Source: Desulfospira joergensenii DSM 10085 (GTDB taxonomy: Bacteria; Desulfobacterota; Desulfobacteria; Desulfobacterales; Desulfobacteraceae). From it: a stretch of 64,000 nt of DNA. The stretch spans positions 930,001-994,000 of the forward strand of contig NZ_ATUG01000002.1 in NCBI RefSeq assembly GCF_000420085.1, read 5' to 3'. The position numbers were made by a program, and so were the translations under genes. Position 1 is the stretch's first letter. Each line of letters opens with the position of its first letter. The notes beneath the pieces are model-generated. The model was given only the letters and a program-made list of their open reading frames with translations. It ran no database searches and was not told the DNA's origin. Below, in pieces: positions 54,141 to 63,184 of this stretch.

Positions 54141-54696
54141 GAAAATAGAGGATTTTGTAAAGAAACATCAGGAAAAAGAGGATGTTTCAACCCGGTGGGG
54201 TGCCTGTCGTGGGGTTCGCCTCTGCCGGGGATTCCTTCTTTTCCCGGCCGTCTTCCGTGGCAAGGCCCACCCATGCCCTTCCCCGGGATTTTCTGCCCGG
54301 TGCGGCCATGTCTAGGTTGAAGCCAATGAATTGATCCGGCGGCCCAGTCTCGAGCTTGAGAAGATCATGACCGGGCCGGAGCCTCCGGTCCAGCGTAGAA
54401 TCCCTGCGCCAATCCGCCCTCTTTGTTCAGCTCATGCAGGATGCCTTTCAGATTCCAGCCCATACACATACGGCACCGGCAGCGATTCACCGGATATTGA
54501 CGGCCAGGGCATGGTGGAAAGAGCCATTTTACACGATTGCCCAGGGACAACTGGGCGCTGATGACCTCAATACCCGGGTCAGCCGATATTTGGAAGATCT
54601 CATGGAAGATGCAGGCCCCATTGATCTTCCACTGGAAATCAGAAAAGAAATGGGATATCCTGGAACAAGCGGACAAGAATCTTTGTTAAGGGAAAA
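54121..54696 (+). pseudogene. Decayed gene, probably a 4Fe-4S epoxyqueuosine-reductase-like protein
   Basis: A GAGGAGG site and ATG at 54121 open a frame beginning KKKGIEKIEDFVKKHQEKED and DVSTRWG, which then runs into nonsense. Shifting frame after about 54201 gives PVVGFASAGDSFFSRP, THALPRDFLPGA, which together with TRWG matches the start of QueG-like Fe-S proteins (TRW, PLVGFA, P-DLLPGA). Later fragments are out of frame and no cluster cysteines remain. The approximately 380 bases after 54316 hold no convincing intact gene. The start overlaps the MFS gene, so the two were probably an operon. Identity is inferred from short matches only. Confidence 0.55.
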
Positions 54697-55350
54697 ATGA
54701 AAATTGAATCTTTAGTTGATATTGCAACTCGATATATCGAAGAGTTGATTATCACCGGAAAATTGAATCCGGGTGAGCAGATTAAAGAGGATATCATTGC
54801 CGGGCAGCTGGATATCAGCCGTCCTCCGGTGCGTGAAGCTCTTAACAGCCTTGAGGGCGAAGGGCTGGTGACCCGCCGTCCCCGTAAAGGCGCCTTTGTC
54901 AGTGAAATGACGGAAAAGGACATATGGGAGATCTATACCCTTAAGGCAGAGCTTTATGCCATGGCCACGGACTGGGCCATTGACCGCATCACCCAGGAGC
55001 AGATCGATGAGCTCAACTCATTGGTGGTGCTCATGGGAATCAACTCCAGGCCGGCCCAGGATGTTATTCTGAACTATCAGAAACACCACCGGGCCTTTCA
55101 TACCCGAATTATGGAAATCGCAGGGAACCACAGACTGGTTAAATTCGCCTCATCCCTTCACAAGCAGATCCGCCGGTATAGTTTCAAAACCCTTGGATAT
55201 GAAGATCATTTGAACCGCTCAAATCAGTATCACAGGCAGATCGCCGTCCATATTGCTCAGAAAGATAAGGAAAATGCCGGAAAACTGATGAAAGAGCATG
55301 TCCTTGATGCCATGAATTTTCTACTCAAAACCCCGGGTATCTTTGTCTGA
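54697..55350 (+). CDS. GntR-family regulator with FCD ligand domain
   Basis: A 217-residue FadR-type regulator. The winged helix is GQLDISRPPVREALNSLEGE with the wing GLVTRRPRKGAFV; the C-terminal FCD domain is helical with metal-ligand-like His residues (HHRAFHTRIME, HRQIAVHIAQ). The effector is probably an organic acid. It faces the DUF309 gene and has no obvious target beside it. Confidence 0.93.
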   Translation: MKIESLVDIATRYIEELIITGKLNPGEQIKEDIIAGQLDISRPPVREALNSLEGEGLVTRRPRKGAFVSEMTEKDIWEIYTLKAELYAMATDWAIDRITQEQIDELNSLVVLMGINSRPAQDVILNYQKHHRAFHTRIMEIAGNHRLVKFASSLHKQIRRYSFKTLGYEDHLNRSNQYHRQIAVHIAQKDKENAGKLMKEHVLDAMNFLLKTPGIFV

Positions 55351-55377
55351 GTCCATAGAGTGCAGTTTCCGGCCGGA

Positions 55378-55908
55378 TCAATCAGGAAGTTCAGATACAA
55401 GCTTTTCCAGGCATTTGATTTTGGGGTTGATGCTGAACCGGGCCGGAATATTTTCCCGGTGGCAATATAGAACGGACAGGGCCTTGGAGGCGGTCAGCCG
55501 GGCGCTTTGGGTCCTGTCCCAGGTTAGAAATTCAAAGGCCCCGGCCGAGCGGATCAGGGCCTGGAGAATCGTTTTTTCAAGGCCGCTGACAGTCTGCCAG
55601 TTTTGCTCCAGCCATTCGTGGCACTCAAAGAAAAGATCTTCACACCAGAGCAGGTCGGCGATCCAATAGAGTTCTTCCGGGGGAATCCTCTGGGCCCGGA
55701 TCTTTTCCAGGACGGTTTCATACCGGGTCATCCGGTTTTCAACGTACTCGGCGGTCCGGTGTTCTTCCTTTCCTAAATCAAAGGCGGCCGCAGCCTGGCG
55801 GACCGGTTTCAGATCTCCTTTATGAATGGAGTCGATGAGCGCCGAACCCAGCCTGTTCCGGATATCCCTGGATCTCCGGTTTTCAAAGGGGTTGAATTCT
55901 GATTTCAT
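55378..55908 (-). CDS. DUF309-family protein
   Basis: A 176-residue helical protein with the DUF309 core FFECHEWLEQNW followed by ILQALIRSAGAFEFL. The function is unknown in all bacteria. It converges with the GntR gene and diverges from the homocysteine methyltransferase. Confidence 0.82.
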   Translation of the reverse strand: MKSEFNPFENRRSRDIRNRLGSALIDSIHKGDLKPVRQAAAAFDLGKEEHRTAEYVENRMTRYETVLEKIRAQRIPPEELYWIADLLWCEDLFFECHEWLEQNWQTVSGLEKTILQALIRSAGAFEFLTWDRTQSARLTASKALSVLYCHRENIPARFSINPKIKCLEKLVSELPD

Positions 55909-56020
55909 AGCTTATTTTCCTTTAAGAGAATTAGTATTGCAAAATAGAGTAAACTTCAATAGAGAGTTATGGAAATCAAGGCTCGTACATGAAAGAGAAC
56001 CTGCAGAACCGGGAGTGGAT

Positions 56021-56893
56021 ATGGAAATTTTGACAAGGATAAAAGAGCAGGGGCTGATTCTCGACGGGGGCATGGGATCCATGCTCATCGACAGGGGACT
56101 TGGCGGCGGTGAGGCCCCTGAAACCTGGAACCTGACCCGCCCGGATATCCTCCGGGAGATCCATGGGGCATATTTCAAAGCAGGTGCGGATCTGGCCACG
56201 GCCAATACCTTCGGGGCCACGGCCATGAAACTCAAAAAAATGGGGGTCACCCGGGACATGGCCGACATCAATCGGGCCGGAGTGGCCCTGGCCAGGGCTG
56301 CGGCCGGTTCAGGACAATATGTCGCCGGGGATATGGGAAGCCTGGGGGAAATGCTGGAACCCATGGGGCCGGTATCCGTGGATGGGGCCGAGGCCTGTTT
56401 CAGGGATCAGGCTGAAATCCTTGAAGATGCGGGCGTGGACCTTTTCTTCATAGAAACCGTTTTTGACCTGAACCTGGGACTGGCAGCGGTCAGGGCGGTC
56501 AGGTCCGTCTCTTCCAGACCGGTGTTCTGTTCCCTGACCTTCAAGGAAACCCCCAAAGGCTTTTTTACCATTTTCGGAAACAATGTCAGGGACAGCATGA
56601 AGGCCCTTGTCGATGCAGGGGCCTCCGGGGTGGGGGCCAATTGTTCCATGGGAAGCGATACCATGGTCGAACTGGCCGCCCGGATCCGGGACAGCGTGGA
56701 TGTTCCCGTCATGATCCAGCCCAATGCCGGCCTGCCCCAGATCACGGGGGACAACCAGAAGGCGGTTTATCCGGAGGAGGATCTCTTTTTTGCCGGCAAT
56801 ATCAGAAAGATAAAGGATCTGGGCATTGAAATCGTGGGGGGCTGCTGCGGCACCACACCTGCGACCATCCGGGAAGTTAAAAAAATTATCTAA
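56021..56893 (+). CDS. Homocysteine S-methyltransferase family protein
   Basis: A 290-residue zinc-dependent barrel like the N-terminal module of MetH or stand-alone MmuM. Zinc ligands are present: the Cys in GANCSMG and the pair in GGCCGTTPATI. The start ILDGGMGSMLIDRG is typical. It transfers a methyl group to homocysteine from a corrinoid partner or S-methyl donor. It lacks the folate, B12 and reactivation domains of MetH, so these must come from elsewhere. GGGAG lies five bases before ATG 56021. Confidence 0.92.
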   Translation: MEILTRIKEQGLILDGGMGSMLIDRGLGGGEAPETWNLTRPDILREIHGAYFKAGADLATANTFGATAMKLKKMGVTRDMADINRAGVALARAAAGSGQYVAGDMGSLGEMLEPMGPVSVDGAEACFRDQAEILEDAGVDLFFIETVFDLNLGLAAVRAVRSVSSRPVFCSLTFKETPKGFFTIFGNNVRDSMKALVDAGASGVGANCSMGSDTMVELAARIRDSVDVPVMIQPNAGLPQITGDNQKAVYPEEDLFFAGNIRKIKDLGIEIVGGCCGTTPATIREVKKII

Positions 56894-57776
56894 GCCCGTT
56901 GGCCTCCACGATAATATCCCAGGCCTCCTGGGCCCGGTTCACAAATTGAAAAAGGTCAAGATCCTTTTCTGAAATGGTCCCCTGTTCCACCAGAAATTCA
57001 AAATTTACCAGGGTTTTCCAGAATTTTTCACCGAAGAGGATCACGGGGATGGGCTTGATGGTTTGGGTCTGGATCAGGGTCAGGGCCTCAAAAAGCTCGT
57101 CCAGGGTTCCGAATCCCCCGGGGAAGGCCACCAGGGCCCTGGCCCGCATGAGAAAATGCATTTTCCGGATGGCAAAATAATGGAACTGGAAGCAGAGTTC
57201 CGGGGTGATATAGGGGTTGGGGGCCTGCTCAAAGGGAAGTACGATGTTCAGCCCGATGCTTTTGGCGCCCACATCTGCGGAACCCCGGTTGGCCGCTCCC
57301 ATGATGCCTTCCCCGCCCCCGGTCATGACCACATGTTTGAGTTTCTCTGTGTTCTGGGAGATCAACCGTCCCAGGGTCCTGGCCTCGGTATAATAGTCGC
57401 TGTTTTTAAGGGCTGTCCGGGCGGCCTTTAATTCTTTTGCCAGGCCGGGCCTGCTGGAATCCTCTTTTGATTCATCTTCCAGGATTTCCAGGTTTTTCCG
57501 GGCCTTTTCCGGATCAGGGAGTCGGGCGCTGCCGAAGATCACGATGGTGGACTCTATTCCCTGGCTGCGCATTTCCAGCTCCGGCTTAATCATCTCCAGC
57601 TGGAGCCTGACCGGCCGAAGTTCGTCTTTGAGCATCAGGTCCGTATCCTGGAACGCCACCTTGTACGAAGGGGAAAGGCATTGGGGGGAGTCCACATGGA
57701 GGACGGCGGATCTGGCCCCTTCTTCGGCCCGGGGCAGGGGCCCGGAACGTCCGGGTTTTTCTTTTTTCTTGTTCAT
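56886..57776 (-). CDS. LOG-family protein
   Basis: A 296-residue Rossmann-fold protein with the nucleotide motif VMTGGGEGIMGAANRG and the family signature PGGFGTLDELFEALT. LOG enzymes cleave nucleotide monophosphates, including cytokinin-type ones; many bacterial members have unknown substrates. This one has an N-terminal extension of about 80 residues. Its 3' end overlaps the methyltransferase gene by eight bases, convergent. Confidence 0.93.
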   Translation of the reverse strand: MNKKKEKPGRSGPLPRAEEGARSAVLHVDSPQCLSPSYKVAFQDTDLMLKDELRPVRLQLEMIKPELEMRSQGIESTIVIFGSARLPDPEKARKNLEILEDESKEDSSRPGLAKELKAARTALKNSDYYTEARTLGRLISQNTEKLKHVVMTGGGEGIMGAANRGSADVGAKSIGLNIVLPFEQAPNPYITPELCFQFHYFAIRKMHFLMRARALVAFPGGFGTLDELFEALTLIQTQTIKPIPVILFGEKFWKTLVNFEFLVEQGTISEKDLDLFQFVNRAQEAWDIIVEANGLR

Positions 57777-57931
57777 GGGTGGGTCTCTCTATTCGTTAAA
57801 AGCGTAAAGTCAAAAGGCAAAAGTCGAAAGCATCTGACCGGGGATGATCTTTCCCGGCAAAAGCGATGAAATTCGATCTTTCTTTGGTGTTTGGATGAGA
57901 ATTTGCGCCTTGCAGACGGGTGAGTTCTCGT

Positions 57932-59509
57932 TCAAACGCGGATGGTCTCGCCTGCATGGGGAACAAAAGCCTGAAACCCCTGTTGGTTCAAATGATCGGC
58001 AAAGCTCAGGGAACTTTGTTCCTCACCGTGGACCACGGCAATTTTTTTCACATCCAGGTTGGATCCTTTTAAAAACCGCATCATCTCTTTCTGGTCGGCA
58101 TGGGCGCTGAATCCCCCCAGCCTGACCACCCGGGCCTTTAAGGGATACTCTTTGCCCAGGATTTTGATCATGGGGGGCTCCCCTTTTTGTCCGCTTTCCA
58201 TGTACTCCTGCCCCAGGGTCAGGATCTTGCGGCCCAGGGTGTGTTCGGCCATGTATCCCACGATCAGGATGGTGTTGTTGGGATTGTGGACCCTGTATCT
58301 TAAGTGGTGGAGGATCCGGCCAACCTCACACATGCCCGAGGCCGAGATAACGATATGGGGCTTTTCCTCCCGCATGAGCTTCATGGACTCGTCCACCGAG
58401 GAGACAAAGTGGACCTTGTCAAAGATAAAGGGGTTTCTCCCGGTTTCAAGGAAGGTCTTATGGGTTTCCCGGTCATAGGTTTCCGGATGCTCGCCAAACA
58501 CCTTTGTCATGGATGAGGCAAGGGGGCTGTCCACATAGACCGGCACTCTTGGCACCTCCCCCTTCATGAAGAGTTCATGGATGACGTAGAGCAGTTCCTG
58601 GGCCCGGCCGAATGCAAAGGAGGGGATCACAACGGTTCCGCCCTTGTCAAAGGTGGTGTTCAGCTCATCCCTGAGCCTCTGGTAAAGGTCTTCAGTCCCC
58701 TCGTGGGTCCGGTTTCCGTAGGTGCTCTCCATGATCATCAGATCCACATTCCTGTCCGCCTCGTTGAAATCCTGTGCCGGGTCTTTGAGGATGGGCTTGT
58801 CAAACCGTCCCAGATCCCCGGTATAGCAGACCGTGAAGGTCCGGTCTCCATCCCGGTACTTGATGATGCTGATGGCCGACCCCAGGATATGGCCTGCCTC
58901 GTAAAAGGTGCAGGTCATGTCCTTTCCGATGGTGACTTCATTGTTGCAGGGGATCCCTTCAAAAGATCCCAGGGCGGCCTTGGCATCCTCTGTGGAGTAG
59001 AGGGACTGGGCCCTTTCCAGGGAATATTTGCGGATATATCCGTCAATGGCCTCCCGGTTCAGGCTGTTTTTTCCACTTTTGAGCAGCTTGACAGCCTTTG
59101 CCGCATCTCTTTTTCCGGTCCCCTCTTCCCCTTTCCCCTGGCTGATATCGGCCAGAAGAGAGCGGACAGCCTTATAGTTGAGGTAATCGGCATCCGACTC
59201 CTGGATATGGGCGGAGTCGGGGAGAAGGTATTCGCAGGCGCCGTGGGTGGCCCGGGTGGAGAAAATCCGTCCTGTGAAATTCTTTTTCACCAGCAGGGGG
59301 ATCCTTCCGGAATGATCGATATGGGCGTGGGAAAGGATTACATTGGTCAGGATCCGGGGATCAAAGGGCAGGATTCTGTTTTTTTCTGCGGTATCTTTCC
59401 GCCGTCCCTGGAACAGGCCGCAATCCAGCAGAATTCTGTCCTGCTGGGTGGTGATCATGTGCATGGAGCCGGTGACTTCCCGGGTGCCTCCGTAAAATGT
59501 GACGAGCAT
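57932..59509 (-). CDS. Metallo-beta-lactamase-fold beta-CASP RNA nuclease
   Basis: A 525-residue RNA-processing-type hydrolase. The zinc motif HAHIDHSGRIP, further metal ligands (AGHILGSA, TGDLGRFD), the beta-CASP region with MIMESTYGNR and SASGMCEVGRI, and the C-terminal GGFSAHADQKE motif are all present. Related to CPSF/YSH1-like and RNase J-like enzymes. It lies alone with about 150 bases either side. Confidence 0.94.
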   Translation of the reverse strand: MLVTFYGGTREVTGSMHMITTQQDRILLDCGLFQGRRKDTAEKNRILPFDPRILTNVILSHAHIDHSGRIPLLVKKNFTGRIFSTRATHGACEYLLPDSAHIQESDADYLNYKAVRSLLADISQGKGEEGTGKRDAAKAVKLLKSGKNSLNREAIDGYIRKYSLERAQSLYSTEDAKAALGSFEGIPCNNEVTIGKDMTCTFYEAGHILGSAISIIKYRDGDRTFTVCYTGDLGRFDKPILKDPAQDFNEADRNVDLMIMESTYGNRTHEGTEDLYQRLRDELNTTFDKGGTVVIPSFAFGRAQELLYVIHELFMKGEVPRVPVYVDSPLASSMTKVFGEHPETYDRETHKTFLETGRNPFIFDKVHFVSSVDESMKLMREEKPHIVISASGMCEVGRILHHLRYRVHNPNNTILIVGYMAEHTLGRKILTLGQEYMESGQKGEPPMIKILGKEYPLKARVVRLGGFSAHADQKEMMRFLKGSNLDVKKIAVVHGEEQSSLSFADHLNQQGFQAFVPHAGETIRV

Positions 59510-60070
59510 GAGGGTCTCCTTGGTCAGTATATTTGTGTCCGAACTTCCGGCCTTTTTGATTCCTGATCTGCATCCGATCCCGGGGAATCATCGATTTTCG
59601 GCCAGACTGACACATACCAGTCCTTTTGAGGGGTGTCAAACCGGTCCCGGTTTTCTTATCCTTGTTCTCAAAATAAAATTCCGATTGCCGTCGGGAGGAG
59701 CAAAGATTTTGCGCTCATTCTCGAAAATCATCCATGATTTTCTCCGAGGAGGGATCCCTTCTCCAGCCGCGTCCTGCCGCCCGAAGGAATCCAACCCGCG
59801 AAAACCTTTACTCCTCCTTGAGCCTGAGCAGAGTCCAAATATAAGATAAAATAAAGGAATATATTTTTGAGAACGGCTATAGACCACGTCGGATCTGTCA
59901 GGAATCTCATTTGGACGGACCGGGTTTCCGGGGCAATCGGTTGGATATGGGCAACTGAAATCGCCGGACGGTCTGAAAGCGCCTCTTGAAAGATGAAATC
60001 ATCGGCCCGGAATTCATTGCCCATCCTTCAAGTATAGATCCCTTGGTCCTTGGAAGGGATGCAAAGAGAT
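59510..60070. other. Non-coding interval before the second arsR gene
   Basis: About 560 bases with only weak, low-quality frames. It contains repeated short motifs such as GATTTTCTCCGAGGAGG and CTCCTCCTTGAGCC that suggest a degenerate repeat element, but no clear terminal repeats or target duplications. No gene supported. Confidence 0.45.
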
Positions 60071-60094
60071 ATATTTCTATAATATTAGAAATAT
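60071..60094 (+). promoter_or_regulatory. Operator O1 and promoter of the arsR-permease pair
   Basis: Perfect 9-bp inverted repeat ATATTTCTA (60071-60079) and TAGAAATAT (60086-60094) with a six-base spacer. A perfect -10 box TATAAT sits in its centre (60078-60083), so a bound repressor would block the promoter. A second possible promoter, TTGACA at 60097 and TATGTT at 60120 with 17 bases between, would give a leaderless arsR message. The same palindrome recurs at 60446. Confidence 0.75.
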
Positions 60095-60131
60095 GGTTGA
60101 CAAAGATCCGATTTATCCATATGTTCAAATC

Positions 60132-60431
60132 ATGGAAAATGAAACAGCAGCAAAGAAATTGGCAGAACTGGGGCATACCACGAGATTATCGATTTTCAGG
60201 TATCTGGTAAAAGTAGGAGGCCAGGGGGCTTCGGTGGGCCAGATCCAGGAAAAACTGGGTATTCCGGGCTCAACCCTGTCCCATCATATCCGCAGGCTGG
60301 TGGCGGCCGGACTGATCAAACAGGTCCGGGAGAGCAGAGTTCTTTACTGCATTCCCCAATTTGATGTTCTGGACCGGCTGTTGGAGTTCCTGAAATCCGA
60401 ATGTTGCACAGAGGCAAAGTGTAAAATGTAA
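60132..60431 (+). CDS. ArsR-family regulator of the downstream permease
   Basis: A 99-residue winged-helix protein with ELGHTTRLSIFRYLVK and the recognition region GIPGSTLSHHIRRLVAAGL. It lacks the CxC of the hgc-locus ArsR; instead a cysteine group at the C-terminus (SECCTEAKCKM) may bind metal or metalloid, as in C-terminal-sensing ArsR proteins. ATG 60093 is in frame but falls inside the operator, so 60132, which gives a typical MENETA start, is preferred. It precedes a permease, and matched operators flank it. Confidence 0.9.
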   Translation: MENETAAKKLAELGHTTRLSIFRYLVKVGGQGASVGQIQEKLGIPGSTLSHHIRRLVAAGLIKQVRESRVLYCIPQFDVLDRLLEFLKSECCTEAKCKM

Positions 60432-60445
60432 TTTTTTTTGCATAC

Positions 60446-60469
60446 ATATTTCGAAATACTTAGAAATAT
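60446..60469 (+). promoter_or_regulatory. Operator O2 upstream of the permease
   Basis: ATATTTCGA (60446-60454) and TAGAAATAT (60461-60469) with a six-base spacer, the same layout as O1 with one mismatch pair. Possible promoter TTGCAT at 60438 and TAGAAA at 60461, 17 bases apart, is overlapped by the palindrome. A TAGGAGG ribosome-binding site for the permease follows. Confidence 0.7.
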
Positions 60470-60487
60470 AGAATAGGAGGAATCGCC

Positions 60488-61594
60488 ATGACCACAGAAC
60501 TATATAAGATCCTTGATTTCATGATAAAGGCATTTGCCCACATCTGGCCTTATCTTGTGATCACCATACCGATTGCAGTCGCCGTGAACATGTCCGGGGC
60601 ATCCCGGTACATTAAAAGAGCCTTTGACTCAGGACCGGTAACGGCCGTTTTACTGGCGACCCTGGTCGGGGCGTTCAGCCCCTTTTGTTCCTGCGGGGTG
60701 ATTCCCGTGATAGCGGCACTTCTGATCGGAGGGGTTCCTCTCCCTCCGGTGATGGCTTTTTGGATCGCCTCCCCTTCAATGGACCCTGAAGTTTTCTTTT
60801 TAAGTGTGGGGACCATCGGTTGGAATCTGGCTGTCTGGCGTCTGGCCGGAACCTTGGTCATGAGCTTGAGTGCGGGATTCATTACCCAGGCCTTGATGCA
60901 AACCGGATGGATCGGCATGGATATCCTCCGGAGAAAAACAGGATCAAAGGGTTTGGAACAAACTTCAACTTTAAAGCAGTGGGGAAGTACTGTCCGTTCA
61001 GGCTTGAGAAATCTGTCTGCATTCAGGTACAGGAAGGGGATTCCGGTCCAGGCTTCCGCCTGTTGTGCAGGAGAGGCAGGGGGAAGTGTGCAGATTCAGG
61101 CCCATGTTCCTTCAGTAAAAACGGGATTTCACAAAAGCGGTGATTCAGGCGATCTTTCATCCTCATGCGGATGCCCGGAGGAAGAATCTTTCCGGAAAAG
61201 ACTGGGCAGGGAATCCATGGATGCCACCTTAATGGTGATCAGGTTTATGGCCCTGGCTTTTTTTCTCGAAGCCTTAATCGTTCTTTATGTACCCGAAGAG
61301 TTCATCACACAGATCATGGGCAAAGAAAATTCCTGGGCAATTGTCACAGCAGCCGTTGTCGGCATTCCTGTATACACCAGTAATCTAAGCGCACTGCCCA
61401 TGGTGAACGGCCTTCTTGCCCAGGGGATGAGCCCGGCAGCCGCCCTGTCTTTTTTAATCGCAGGACCTGTGACGACCCTGCCGGCCATGGCGGCGGTCTG
61501 GACATTGGTAAAACACCGCATTTTTATTCTCTATCTATCTTTTTCACTGGCGGGGGCCATCCTTTTGGGATATCTGAACTTATATTTCGGGTAA
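60488..61594 (+). CDS. ArsP-like permease (COG0701)
   Basis: A 368-residue inner-membrane protein with two blocks of about four helices separated by a long hydrophilic loop. The first block has the family motif AFSPFCSCGVIPV, the second GIPVYTSNLSALPMVNGLL. Members include ArsP, an exporter of trivalent organoarsenicals. The loop (about 175-240) is cysteine-bearing, with SACCAGE and SSSCGCPEE, which could bind a soft metal. With the preceding ArsR and its operators it forms a metal(loid)-responsive export unit. The substrate here is not proven. Confidence 0.9.
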   Translation: MTTELYKILDFMIKAFAHIWPYLVITIPIAVAVNMSGASRYIKRAFDSGPVTAVLLATLVGAFSPFCSCGVIPVIAALLIGGVPLPPVMAFWIASPSMDPEVFFLSVGTIGWNLAVWRLAGTLVMSLSAGFITQALMQTGWIGMDILRRKTGSKGLEQTSTLKQWGSTVRSGLRNLSAFRYRKGIPVQASACCAGEAGGSVQIQAHVPSVKTGFHKSGDSGDLSSSCGCPEEESFRKRLGRESMDATLMVIRFMALAFFLEALIVLYVPEEFITQIMGKENSWAIVTAAVVGIPVYTSNLSALPMVNGLLAQGMSPAAALSFLIAGPVTTLPAMAAVWTLVKHRIFILYLSFSLAGAILLGYLNLYFG

Positions 61595-61694
61595 ATGCGG
61601 ATTTTGAAAATTATTTCTCTGTCCCTTGACCGGCAGGATTTCGTTGGATTATAACGGCGCTCATATTTTTTGTACCGATTGCTTTGGAAGGATT

Positions 61695-62123
61695 ATGAAA
61701 CCGAAAATAAATAAAATCAGTTTTTTCTCAAGCCTGTTCATCCTCTTTTTGATATCCATTCCCGGCTTCTATGCCTATTATTTCACTGACTGGAGAAATG
61801 AAAAATCTTTCCAGGATGCTGACCGGAGAAGAGCCTATACCGAATTTCAGGAAGACTCCAGAATTTTTGATGACCGAATATTATTGAGAAAAGACAAAAG
61901 TTTAGTCGTGGACAAAAACAGGCTGGTTTTCAAAGGGGTAAAAGACAATGTGGTTCATCTGGATGTCTATCTGCTTGAACTGGATCCGGAATCTGCCTAT
62001 CCCCACTATATTTCCAAGGCAGATGCGGATAAACAGATCCGTATCGGCGATTCAACCTTCGAGGTTTTAAAAGTGAACAAGAGAACCTTGCAATTAAAAA
62101 TCCTTGACCGGTATGAATCATAA
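61695..62123 (+). CDS. Membrane-anchored protein of unknown function
   Basis: A 142-residue protein with one N-terminal membrane segment (ISFFSSLFILFLISIPGFYA) and a basic/acidic beta-rich remainder. An AAGGA site precedes ATG 61695; the longer frame from 61626 is unlikely. I do not recognise the family. It lies about 100 bases after the permease, on the same strand, without obvious relation. Confidence 0.7.
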   Translation: MKPKINKISFFSSLFILFLISIPGFYAYYFTDWRNEKSFQDADRRRAYTEFQEDSRIFDDRILLRKDKSLVVDKNRLVFKGVKDNVVHLDVYLLELDPESAYPHYISKADADKQIRIGDSTFEVLKVNKRTLQLKILDRYES

Positions 62124-62314
62124 AGGGTTCTCCCACAGCCCGATTCCAGGAAGACAAAAAAGACTTTCAATCAAGGTGTAGACAAGATCCGGGTGAAGCC
62201 GGCCAGGCTCATTTCTCGTTTTCGGAAAAACCTTTGATTGTCCCTTGGGCTCAATGCTTTTTGCATTTTCCCTCTCTTTTATGTAGAATCCGGGTATTCA
62301 AAAAAAGGAGTCCT

Positions 62315-63025
62315 ATGATTGGAATCATCGGAGCTTTGGGGGAAGAAGTCGATCTGGTCTGTCATCGACTCAAACAAACGCAGTCCCTGACAAAAGCCGG
62401 AATCGTTTTTTGCAGGGGAAAGCTGGAGGATCTTGAGGTCACGGTTGTCAAATGCGGCGTGGGAAAGGTCAATGCCGCCATCTGCACTCAAATCCTGGCA
62501 GACGTGTTTCAATGCGAAAAAATTCTTTTCGGAGGCGTTGCCGGAGCCCTGTTCCCCGGGTTGAAACAGGGAGATGTGGTCATCTCATCCCATGCGGTAC
62601 AATTTGATATCGATCTGACGGCCTTTGGCAGACGGCAGGGGGAACTTGCGGACCATGACCGCCTCATTGAAGCAGATCCGTACATGGTTCAGGCGGCATC
62701 GGCTGCATTTGATGAACAGGTAAAAGGGATGCAGACTCCGCCGGAAATGGTGGTCGGGACCATTGTTTCCGGCGACCGGTTCATTTCAGACCCGGACACG
62801 ATCCGGTGGCTCCAGCGGGAGTTCAGCGGGGTCTGTACGGAAATGGAAGGCGGTGCCCTTGGATATACCTGTAAAATTAATCAGATTCCATTTGTGATCA
62901 TCCGAATCATCTCAGACAGTGCCGGGAAAGATGCTGTGGGAGAGTTTGATTCATTCCTGTCAAAAAGTTCTGAAATGCTGGCCGATCTGATCTCCGGTAC
63001 AATCCGTTTCCTTAAAGTTCAATAA
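62315..63025 (+). CDS. mtnN: 5'-methylthioadenosine/S-adenosylhomocysteine nucleosidase
   Basis: A 236-residue enzyme cleaving adenine from MTA and SAH, which recycles products of SAM use. Motifs: MIGIIGALGEEVD at the start, VVKCGVGKVNAA, FGGVAGAL, the substrate residues in EMEGGALGYTC and the catalytic Asp in RIISDSAGKD. AAGGAG lies five bases before ATG 62315. Confidence 0.94.
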   Translation: MIGIIGALGEEVDLVCHRLKQTQSLTKAGIVFCRGKLEDLEVTVVKCGVGKVNAAICTQILADVFQCEKILFGGVAGALFPGLKQGDVVISSHAVQFDIDLTAFGRRQGELADHDRLIEADPYMVQAASAAFDEQVKGMQTPPEMVVGTIVSGDRFISDPDTIRWLQREFSGVCTEMEGGALGYTCKINQIPFVIIRIISDSAGKDAVGEFDSFLSKSSEMLADLISGTIRFLKVQ

Positions 63026-63184
63026 CCATTGAATACAGTGTAATTCATTATCCGGATGTTTCCGATTCATCCGGTTTGCCGGTCTATTTTCAATGTTCCG
63101 GTTGCCATATGCGGACGGTTCTGGTATGGAGTTGCTCTCAAATTGTATTGAAAGGCAAACAGACACAGACATGGGGAAGGTGTA

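Noticed and set aside
54434..54700. 88-codon plus-strand frame before the GntR gene
   Set aside because: No recognisable domain, poor start, and it lies in the decayed-gene region; kept only as part of the pseudogene interval.
59728..60024. 98-codon minus-strand frame before the second arsR
   Set aside because: No start signal, no family resemblance and composition unlike neighbouring genes; treated as part of a non-coding interval.
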